Below are positions 11,101-23,100 of a stretch of DNA of 34,897 nucleotides, in pieces; position 1 is the first letter of the stretch; each line of letters starts with the position of its first letter. The position numbers and the translations under genes were made by a program. Under the pieces are notes generated by a model, which saw only the letters and a list, made by a program, of their open reading frames with translations, was not told where the DNA came from and made no database searches. This stretch comes from Saccoglossus kowalevskii. Lineage: Eukaryota > Hemichordata > Enteropneusta > Harrimaniidae. Location of the stretch: positions 978,422 through 1,013,318 of the forward strand of contig NW_003111970.1 of the NCBI RefSeq assembly GCF_000003605.2. Direction: 5' to 3'.

Positions 11101-14100
11101 GTGAGTCAATGAAAATCATGAAATATGGTAGCAGTGATCATTTTATTTTGGTGTCCTACGATATGGAGTGGCAGCAATACTTAAGCATAAGGCATAAAAT
11201 CATCAAAATGTGATTTGCAGAAATTTGCATATCATTAGAATGTAGTCATTTCTATTATGTCTATTATTTACCACCTATTAGTGAGTAAAGGTCTCACCTC
11301 TGAAATGCTCTGGGGATAGCCCTACATTTCACTAACAAATGTGTGCTGTTTGATGATGAAGTGCTTTCACAAGAATCAAATTCCAATGATGTCGGAATGA
11401 CTCTCTGAAGGCTTGTCTAAAAATGGCAGTCAAATGTTTTCAGGATTGTTCCTAACTGGTGAAATTTGCGAAAAATATGTCCTTCATGAAATCAAAATTG
11501 CTAACAGTATTTTCTTCATCATTCTAAGACTTTGTTCTCAGATCTGGTTCTATTTTTCACATTTTTACCAACCAGCATGTCAGACTAAATATGTCATGCC
11601 TTGATAATTAATACTATAATCTTTTTGTTCTTAATTTTAGGTCTTTGGAGCTTCTCCTGCGAGTGATATGATCAATAAATTCAGCGATGTTCTTCAGTTT
11701 GCCAGTCATGTGTCTAAACTGTTTGTAACAGAGATAAGAAGAAGGGCATCTAATCAATCCACAGGTGAATTGTATGATTGATTGATTGATTGCTATGTAT
11801 TGATAATTGGTTACATATTATAATATGCAAATTATATGCTAATGAGTATAGTCCATTTCATTGAAATTACGTAAAGACGTGAATAATATTTGACATGTCT
11901 GTCTGTCACATTTGTAATTTGAAAAAAGTTGGCTGACTGGCTGTCAGTCATTTTAAAGTGTATTGAATACTAACTTTTCACTGTAAAATACATTTTTGCA
12001 TGAATTTTTTTTTTTTTTTTTTTTTTTTTCGCTATTTTCATGTCATTTTCAATTTGTACAAAATTAAATTCCACAGGAAGATCTAATTAAATATTTATCA
12101 ATATTAAAACGATCTCATAACGCTTGTGCTCGCTCCTGTGAATGCAAAAGTTGCCCTCTGCCCTTGATGCTTAGGATACAGTCCATGATGCTTCAATTAC
12201 TTTGTTTACATGTGTTAGTCTTGTTGCGCACAAATTGAAAACAATAAAAAGCAAATTTAAAATTGCACTGTCTGGCGTTTTATTTCTCGTACACAGAAAT
12301 AAGTTCTTGCAAAAATGAAGTATTTCATAGTAACTTTAGTTTATAAAATGTGTTGACGATTGATTTTTACTGTTTTACAGAGGCAGCCAGTTGTTCAATT
12401 GCTGACTATCTTGAAATACAGAGTACAGAAGAGAGTAGTACGGGCTGGATGTTGTTGAGTACGTTAAATTTACTTGCAGCTGGCGGTAAAACTGTTGTGG
12501 ACGTTATGACAGCTGCATCTGTACCGTCTACACTTGTCAAGTGTCTTTATTTGTTTTTTGACTTACCACCAGTACCAGAACAGGAAGCCAATCAACAATC
12601 GCCTGACTCTGAATTTACCCCAATTGAAAGACGAGTTCTTTTACAGAAAATATGTGTTCAGGTAAATATGACTTGATATTGTAACACTGAATGTAATTAG
12701 TCCCGTTCAGACGTCCTCGGTCTGAAAGCGAAGACTTGTGTTTTGACCACCGTGTGTGTCCCCTTCTATGCGTCTCCACCTGTGTCTTGGACATGCCTGG
12801 TCCAGTCATTTTCAAACTTCACATTCATACTTCACATACATCTTGGGCGGCATATCCACTTCCATTTGTTTCATGATTTGATTCATGATGGCCGAATGGC
12901 GGTCATTTTAACTTTAAAAATTCTTCAAAATCAACTACATGTATTTCTATCATTTCAGAACCAGATCTCAGTTGTATATAGACTTTGTTCAAACTTGGCA
13001 CGAGCTATATCTCAGCCATTTCTATTTTCAAATTTTAGACACATCATACATCATGTCGTACATATGTTGTGAGACAATTTGCCTTAATGAGAATAAGTAA
13101 AACCTGTGAAAAAAAAATATATAAACCATGAGGCGCATGTCTCATGTGTGGTGAGACACTGTATACTGACATATTGTAATCACTTGCACAGTTACTGGTT
13201 AGGTTATGTAGCCATGTTGCTCCCGCTGAAGAACTTGCTCGTAAAGATGATTTGACGTTACTGTTCAGTGCTATAACTAGTTGGTGTCCTCCGCACAATG
13301 TTCCGTGGAGGAAGGGTGCAGCGGAAGTGTTAGTAACGTTGTCCCGGCATGGATTGAGTCAAACTGTTGTCCACTACATTCATGGTGAGTATTATCAGTT
13401 AATTGATCTGATAATTTGATTCACAGGGACTTGTTGATAGGTGACTTTCCGTTTACTCTGGAATTTTGTGTATGCTTGATATACATGGGCGTCTGCTGCA
13501 GAAACCAAATGATTTTGATTTTGTACTTTAGAATTCATTTTTAGCTCACCGGACAGTAGGTTTTATAGTTCAATGTTGAAATGAAATTTACACTTAATTT
13601 ATCAAAATTGACTATCATCAAATGTGTATAGCACATTATTGAACATGAAAATACAGCCTAAATACTTTTTACGAATCTCATGCGATGTTTTTATGCCACT
13701 ACAATACTATGACATTTGTTCATAGTGTTTTTATGGTTGATATCACACAAGATCTCAAGGTAAATTGAAAATTGTTCTATTCACAAAGTCCTCATGTTAT
13801 ACAGTTCTGGAAGATAAGTTATTATTTGGGAAGGTTAGGAGTCTGTATAGCAAGGATATTGGTTTCATTTTGACACTAACATTGTTAGAATTGGAATTAT
13901 TACCAGCAACATACATTAGAGTCAACAATACCGTGAACATTATAAATTATTAATAAACAAAAATATTTATAAACACATTACACATTGTATGAGCTTGTGA
14001 AGTGACATCATAGGTTTAATACTGTAAGTTACTTTATTTTCGCTATTTTCGCTGAAGGAATATTTCAGTGAAAATAAAATCCAGCGAATATACATTTTTT

Positions 14101-17100
14101 CCTATATTTTACATTCAACTCGTCAAAAATCAGTGAAAATAAATTCAATACAAAACACACAAAAAGTATTTTCAGCGAAAATTAATTCCAGTTAAAATAA
14201 ATTATTTTACAGTAGTGTATAAATACACTAGATTATGGTTTTGATGGGAATGTGTTGACCAATCACAGATCATTATAGGCTGTCTAATTGCTGCACTCAA
14301 AGGAATGGAGGGGGCGGGGCGCAAGCCTAACCAATCCAATAAGGATGATTGGATTTGAATAGGAGTACAAGTATAAACATGGGTTTGTTGACTCAAGTGT
14401 ATTAAAAATAGCATTGTGTATCAAACCGCGTCCTCAGTCTACACCAACTAAATGCAGGGGCCCTGACTAAATGTGAATGTGTTTTTCAAACCTGATGTGA
14501 AATTTAATTCTGTTTGTAAAAGATTTCTATCAACACAGGCATACAGACTATAAACAAGCAGGCAGTATAGGCTACTATTAAGTGAAATGTGTTTAATCTG
14601 ACAATGGCTGTAAGGGTTCTTAGTTAACGTTTTCACCACCAAACTTTCACGTCTGAATTATTCTGCATTTTTTTCTTATTTTCTTTGATATTTCTGGAAA
14701 CAAACCCTAATTTTGAAGCCAACAGGCAAAATTTTAGTAAATTTTCAGTTTTTATTAAAAAAATTGGTTAAATTTTGTCCTAATTTTCTAAATAATAATA
14801 ATAATAATAATAATAGTGTTTATTTCGAGAACCAGCTCATAACAAAAAGTTGAAAATTACTAAAAACACAACAGCAAAACAGAAATTAGATATAGGGTGC
14901 CTTATAAATATCAGAAAAGACCCTTTTCCAGTAGTTGCTGTTCCTCAATATGTCTAAAGAAAAGTGCAGACTATAAACAGGACTACTAGTATTTGGTGAA
15001 TTTTTGATAAAAAAACGAGAACTAGTGGTGAAAAGGTTAATGGGGTGTAATTCTGCCAGTCTACCATGATGAGACTCATCATTTACTTCACTGACATATC
15101 TCTCTGTATTATTTGTTTTGTTTTCCAGCGAAAGGATGCATTGCATTGTGTCTGGATAACATGCAAAGAGAGCAAGCTCTATCTCCTTTAGATATTGTAG
15201 AGATGTTTGTTACAGTCTTCTGTTTTTTAAAAGATTCCAGTGAAGTTTCCAACGTTTTATTAGATGATTTTCGAACCTGTCAAGGCTATTTATTTTTAAC
15301 AGATTTTATGCTTAGGTAAGAAATAAACTACAGATGGTTATATTTTTTTTTTAGAAAACTGACCACTAGTACATTGTACATACGCCAAATCACGGAAATT
15401 TAAATAACTATTATTATACATCTGTCACCATAACGCCATAAGTTACAGTGTGCCGTACCGGTAATTTTGTAGTATTGCACTGGGTATTTTCATCCTACCA
15501 TATTAGGAAACTCCAATTCCAAATATGGAATGATAAGCGTCCTCTAATAAAAAAAAAAGCAAACATGGCTGCCCCCAAGGTTTGACTGAACCCCACACAA
15601 AAAAGTTCGCTAAATCTGTTCTAAACGCTTTAGATTTCAGCGTTCCCTTGATTTATTCCTTGGAGGAAAAGACGTATAATAATAAAGTTATTACGAGGAT
15701 ACTGCAAAGTATGTACTCAGACAGTATGCGATCTCATCGACCTCCGCTGTTTGTCGGTCGATATTCCTGCTGTACTGTCTTCGTGCATACTTTGCAGTAT
15801 CTTTGTAATACTCCATATTATATACCAACACACAAACAAATAAAATGTTAGCGATGAACTAAGTTCGTTTCTCACTACAGCATTCCTAAAATCTAAACAA
15901 ATGTCTGTATTCATGTGCTAATATGGAATATTTGAATATACAAAGTTAGTGCATAGTACAGTATAATAACCATTTCTGTCATCTCGGCGAGTTTTCTGTT
16001 AAAATAAAAACATGTAAATGTCTCGTAGACTTCTGATGCAAAATTCAAAAGTCCATGGAATGTTTCTGACTCTGTTTCTCTTTAGTGTATGTTTGATACT
16101 GAAACATGTTTTTTTTTTTTTATTTATTTATTTTAGACTTGAGCAGATGAAGACAGATGAATCAGGAGATGCGTTACGTAATTTAGTTTTATTAGTGTCC
16201 TCACTGACATTGTGTGGATTTGTAGAGTTGAAGCCAAGCACTGCTACCAATGGAGCACCATTTCAACAGCCAGGATTTACAGTACCGCAACCTACAGGCC
16301 GAGGTAAATCATAGTCTCCCCACCCCCCCCCCCCCCTCCAACCCACCCTTCTTCTCCCCTCCCTCCAATCTTTAGCATCTTGAATACTCTGTTTGATTGG
16401 CGGCAGTGATATGACTTTTAATTTCCAGGGTTCAGCAGATTTTGTAAAGTGCACCTTGTTTTGTTGGAATTGTAAATATGCGGGGAAAATTATATCGGTA
16501 GTTCCAGAGAGCTCTAAGACAGCCTCTGAAACTTGTGACTTTGCAAAATTATTTCTTAATTTTTCCTACTTTCTAACTTTCTTTGTCTATGTAAATGCAC
16601 TAAGGGATCTCCTCATTTGATGCCATCACATTTACCCAGAATTCATTTCACTTGTAACACGTGTGTTTATGGCAACGAAAATTGTTTTGCGCTGTGTGAA
16701 TGTTTGTATACTGTGACATTGTTTACCCCAAATAAAGGAAAATTTGAATGATTGAATGAATTTTATTGTTTTTGATGCTGGATGTATAATATTTTGTTTT
16801 AGTCGACAAAATATTGGCATTAATTACATTTATAAAGTTTGCTGTGTTTTAGTTAAGTGTCTCTCCTGTCAATTAATTCTTATGATTTGCACAAAACAGT
16901 GCTGTACATATTCCTATCCATGATACTGAGAATTTAACTCTTCTTTTGATCTTGTCGTTCCCTTCTCTTTGAGTGATGGAAAGTCAGTTTATATATATGA
17001 ATCTCTGATGTACCAGTAATTATTTACATCGTTTTGATCAATTTTGTCTTGCTGCTAGCGAAATAACACTGAATGAAGTGGTTCAGTTTGTAGCAAAGAC

Positions 17101-20100
17101 CCAACAACAAAGGTCAAACTGAGTACAATAAACAGCCTTTTTAGTCCCCGTTCAGACGTAGTCTGAAAACAGGGACTTATGGCTTGACCTTTGTGCGTCC
17201 GTGTGTGCATGCCTGGACCAATCACAATCAAGCTTCACACATACTTCATACATAATATTATACATATGCACATCAATTAGTTTCACGATCTGATTCAAGA
17301 TGGCTGAATGTTGGCCATTTTTGTGCTAAAAAATTAAAATCAAGCTTTTATGGATGGATTCTGTTCAAACTTGATATACGTTGGACATTATGGGACCTTG
17401 ACGCACATCATTTGATTTTTCTGATCTGGTTTAAAATGGCCGACTGGTGGCCATTTTGTTTTAATGAATGCAGTTCTAGTGCCATATCTCTGTCATGTTT
17501 TGACTGATTATGTTCAAATTTTATATATTCATTATACATCATGACATAGATAGATTGGTTTGATTCAAAATGGCCAAATGGCAGCTTTTTTTTTGTGCTA
17601 AAAAATCATCAAAAATCAAAACATTTTTGGCATTCCAGAACTGGATCTTGGCATTTCTGGATGGATTTTGTTCAAACTTGGTACATACATTAGAGATTAT
17701 AGGTTCCTGATGCAAATCATTTTATTGTCCAGATTGGATTCAAAATGTCTGACTGGCGGCCATTCTTTTTAAATGAATGTGCTTCTAGAGCCTTATCTGA
17801 TATGCTTTGACTGATCATGTCCAAATTTTATATATTCATCGACCATTTTGTTTTAATTAATGCTGTTCCAGAGCAATATTTCTCAGTATGGACAAGTACT
17901 CATTTGATGATCAGATACATTTTAATGTTCAAAAATTATCATAATCAAGATCATCTTGTGGATCCATACTTTTGACATGTTTATGTTCCAACTATATTAC
18001 TACAATGTATAAACAAAATTATATATCTTAAATTTGATAACTAACGGGGACTGTGCCATACATGGCTTGTTCACAAATGATTGTTTTAGCATTATTTTTG
18101 AAACGCCATTTATACTGCTTGAGGTGTTTGTATGGTAACTAAACATTACTTTGTGTGTATAACATTTTAACATTATATTCTTGTTTGTTGCCCCCCTCAT
18201 GTACGAACTCCTTGCCTGTTATCCATATAGCTCAGATCGGCTTGATTCATGTAGGTCAGTCAAACCAAAACGTATTATTAAGGATTGGAAATAAGGTCAT
18301 CTTAGTCTAATCTAAGTTGCATCTCTGAATTCACAAACCCATTAATACTTACTTGCAAGCCTAAAGTGTCTGTGAAATTCCCAATTATGAATTTATATTT
18401 GTGGTTTCTGTTGCGCTGAAATGGACATTTATAAAACAAAAATTAAAATATTTAATCGTCTTTGAGTAAAATTGAAAAAAAAAGATTGTAGCCACACCCC
18501 CTCCTGCCAAATGCCCAACTGTGGATTTATATTTTTGGTTTCTGTAGCGCTGAAATGGACATTTATAAAACAAAAATTAAAATATTTAATCGTCTTTGAG
18601 TAAAATTGAAAAAAAAAGATTGTAGCCACACCCCCTCCTGCCAAATGCCCAACTGTGAATTTATATTTTTGGTTTCTGTAGCGCTGAAATGGACATTTAT
18701 AAAACAAAAATTAAAATAATTAATCGTCTTCGAGTAAAATTGAAAAAGGATTGTAGCCACACCCCTTCCTGCCACAGTTGACTGTTTCTGGTTTACGACT
18801 TCTCGTGAAGTGAAACTGCCCCATCAAACATCAGACTAAAGGGGAGGAGTCATGCAAGTGCTACATGAATGGACTGAATTACTAGTATGCTTATAATGAT
18901 AATCGTGATTTTGTTTATTTTAGACTATTTAAAAGTAAATAGACAATAAAATGGAAACTGAAGCGTTCTCTAGAACTGTGTGACAGTCTCGCTACCATGT
19001 CTTCTTTTGTGTAGCAATGCAAATGAGGACTAATGAGGAGTCTCGGCGAGAAATGACTAACAGCAGAATTAAAATATTTATTTTGTTTGTATAATTTGTA
19101 CATCGGGGTAGCAAGCATTTCACAGGCACTTTAATTGTTAGTATCCAAACCCATATATCACCTTCATTCCTTTATAGCATACTGCAAGATCATTTTTAAT
19201 AAAAATTCTCTATTGTATGATTTTTTTGTTTCATATTCTTGGCAGGCAGAATACTTTTTTTTGGGGTTCAGAATGATACAAAACTTGTATGTCCTTTGTT
19301 GGTGAAAGTCTTGAAATAAAAAATGATATTAGGTGTAAAAGATTATTGCACTACTATTTATTTGAGGTGTGATAAGATTTCAAATATAAAGGTTGATTTG
19401 AGCATGATTTTACAACTGTTAACATAATGTATTTTCTAGTAACATGCATGTTATTTGTTATGGTAGGTGTGAGCGTTCGCAACATGCAAGCCTTCCAAGT
19501 TCTACAGACAGTCTTCCTTAAGGTAAGAAGTTGTTCAGTATATTTATGTTTTCTCTTTTGATAGGGAAGTAACCAAAATCAAACTGGTCGGTTTCCCGCA
19601 GGGCTTCGCCAACAACCGGGAAGTCAGGATAAGCTCCTTGGCCGCATGAAGGTCACCGCCAACACAGGCACTTACCCGGGGTTAACCGGGTTTCACGATT
19701 GGAAAATAAATAAAATTACAGTCTCATTCTATATCACACCATTGTTGTTAATACATGTATTGTACTCAGTTTAAAATGACAACACTCCCAACTCACGCCA
19801 TACTACGTAATTGTACAATTGTGTTTGTTGTGAATATTTCATTCTCCTGAATGCCGTCGTTCATACCGCCGACCACATGTATGAACATTCAAGTGTGAAT
19901 CACTACTCCCGGGGAAGCTCGGGTCTGGGGAAACTATGTTATTTCCGGGCCATGTCGTGCCGGTTTGAGCATTGGCAACCGACCGACTAGTTTGATTTTG
20001 GTCCTTTCCCTTATTTCCTAATGGAAATTGGTACTGAGCGTTTTTCAATATACCACTTTGAGAAAATTAAAAGCAACTGCAGCTTTCAAAATATTTTGTT

Positions 20101-23100
20101 ACCGATATATCATTATTTGTATGGTTGAAAATAAAAAAAAAAACAAGGTTTGTGGATCATCATATTCTTATTTCCATGGAAACAGCTGTTTTTTTTAAAT
20201 TTTTTAAACAATATTATGCTCATCATGATAATCATTATGGATAGCATACAGGAAGTTGTGCTCATGAGTGAAATGCATCATGGGAAAAAATTTCCATCAA
20301 GAAATTTATTAGTAGTGAACATTTCTCATGGAGTGCCAGTGACTTCCCTGAAATGTTGATAAAAATGTATTAATTTATTAATTAGGATGCAATTTTTTTT
20401 AGAATTTCCCCACAATTATATGCACCTAAAAATAACTGATGTGGAAAAATAAAGGGCAAACAAAATGTGGCAAAAGATATTTCTGGGAGTTTTAAATGTA
20501 TTGTGTGTTTTATTTTTCAGGCGCAGACAACCCAGCTGTGTAGTACCATATTAGATGTTGTCTCCACTGTATATAACTCAGATAATGCAAATTATTTTAT
20601 TTTGGAATCACAAAATACGATATCGCAGTTTGTAGAAAAAATACACACCAAACCCGCTGAAATACAGGTAATGGTCACACCATGAGGATGTTACACCATT
20701 GTTCCTGTGGTTACAACATGCATTATGTCACAACGTACCATGCATGTCTGATATCTTAAACTGTATTATGAAGTACCGTATGTACATTGTATATCAATTG
20801 CAATAATACTGTTTTTAATTGCAAATAGCTAAACATTTCTGTTGATTTGGGTGTGATTGAGTTTTCAGCATCTTAGGGCATCATCGAGCCCAATTGGGAC
20901 TTTCTGACATACTGTAAAATGACTAATTTTCACTGGGTTTAAATTTCACTGATTTACCATTTCAGGCATATTCAGTGGGTTTTAAAATCACGGTTTTATC
21001 ATTTAAATAATGTGTTTTATGCTAAATTTTACATATTCACTGGGTTTTAATTTAGCGCATTTTTCAGTCAACGAAATAAGCCAAATTAAAACCCAGTGAA
21101 TAATTAACCATTTTACAGTATTATTCGAATGAAAATTCAATGTGAAGCATTACTTCGACGATCAGCAATTATCACCCATTTGTCAGTATACCTGGCATTT
21201 TATACTCAATTTTCTTAAAAATATTTCTTTCCATAATCCCAAGTGACGTCTTGTTAAACTAGATTTTGAATCATCCTTCATATCCTCGGGGGCGGACATC
21301 TGGGCATTTTCACCGCCTGGCAACCGGAGGCGGTGAAAACAAAGGCCCAAAACTCGCAGAAAACGAAATTTTAGGATGATTGTTGAGACTCCTCTGAACA
21401 GTGTAACAAGATTAGCCTTACGTGTGTAACATATATAAATTTGGTTGTTCGAGATTACTTCAAAGTTGAGTTTGTGTTGTTTTCTCGAATTTTCACCGGC
21501 TCGACCGGCGTTCCACATTCAGTGGTGCGCATCGTAGCAACGTGGAACGTCTTGTGACGTAGCTCCGCCCCCGAGGATAACTGGAGTTGTTATTAATATT
21601 TCATCTTCTTCTTTTTACAGGAAAAATTGTTTGAATTAATAGAATTTGTTGTGATGCATCTAAATTATGTACCGTGTAAAGAGCTCATCAGTGTCAGTAT
21701 ACTCATCAAAACACAAGAGTAAGTTCTGTTTTTAGCTCCGCTGCTGATTAAGTCGTTAGAGTATGCTGTTCATAATACTTGGTTGTTCAGTGGCTGGCAG
21801 TGTCAACTTTACATTTTTGACATCTTGAAAACAGCAAGTGCGCTTGCTTTGATACTTGGTATATATATATACCTTGGGTGGACCTCTCTCAGATTTGTTC
21901 ATTTTGTGACGTTATCTTCAAATCTATGATTTTGATGAATATTTTTGTCATTTGTTTTTTATTTTGCATCATTTTCTTTTTTAAATAAGTAGGATTGTTA
22001 TGTTCTATCAATGTAGTATGTGGTTATGAATCACTTGAGTTACCAGCCTACTCAGAAATGAAAATACCCAGAATTTAATAAGTTTGCCATAAAATGTACC
22101 GTTTTGGCTATTATAAAAATATTAACTTAAAAAAGTTTGCGGAAACCAGCCTATTTTTAGAGAAAATATAGTTTTGTTTCCTTGAACTATTTACAAAATC
22201 TGTGTTAGCAAAATGATGTTATTAAAATAGAATATTGGCTTGGAAAAATAAAATAATTTAGAAGAAAGTTGCACAAAGTTATGACCATGTTTTTCTGACT
22301 AAGGCTTGACTGACAATAATCCTGACAGTGGGCGTTAGATAAACCAGCATTGTTTGCGACAGGAAGCTTATCCCCCGTTATGTTAGAATCTTTCCAAAAT
22401 TTTGACCTTTTGAAAAACTGGGATGATGTATCAAGGTCTAGGGTAACGGTTTTATCAATTTTTGAAAAATCTAGAAAAAAATTAAAATTTCCCTTTTCGC
22501 TACCTTAAAGATTTTAAAATCTTTGACATTGTGTTCTATAGAATTGTTCTAAAAACCAGTTTTTGAAAAATCTGGTACTGTAACACTAATATTGATGTTT
22601 CATCTCACCATCAACTCACATTTGTATCCATAATTGAATGTACGGTAATGTCAAAATTAAGGAACATTAACTTTCCCAAATTTTATGAGAAGGCTTCTTA
22701 AATGCAATTTTCAAATCGCATAGAGGATAGGTCATATGGTTAATGATGTTTTGAAATGAAAATAAATTTTCCTTTCCAAATTTTTGCTTAAATTTAGCTC
22801 CAATCTTTGTCGACTTCTCCACTTTTATTGTAAAGTTTCGTCACCATAATCAATGTCAAATTGTGTCTGTCTGGTTTGCAGGTCTATAGATTGCTCTATA
22901 GCTGCCATGAAGAGTTTACTACTAATCTTAAAATACAGTGCAATATATAAAGACGTTTACAGAGAAGTTGGTTTATTGGAAGTTATGGTGACGTGTTTAC
23001 ATCGATATGCGGCATTATTAAAAGACCCTCAGATGGAACCAGTAGTAGAAGATGGTGAGTGACTTTGAAAGATTACTTTTGATTTGCTATCAGGATCTTA

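Larger units (their letters stand above)
8164..11640 (+). other. Intron 1 (3477 bp)
   Basis: The longest intron. It starts with a decayed repeat similar to 7435-7830 and also holds a GC-rich-ended MITE (8457-8797), a possible SINE remnant near 9371, three short GTGCACAC-type motifs (9641-9918), a (GTAT)n run at 10360-10376 and a TTAA-family MITE (10817-11062). I see no coding exon or RNA gene in the rest. Confidence 0.7.

Noticed and set aside
18385..18775. Overlapping - strand frames with a repeated peptide
   Set aside because: Explained entirely by the 134-bp tandem array; the same DNA unit is read in successive frames.
21183..21518. 111-codon - strand frame resembling a peptide from 8645-8899
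   Set aside because: Both cross the same GC-rich-ended MITE in opposite orientation. The similarity is that of the repeat, and there is no coding family.
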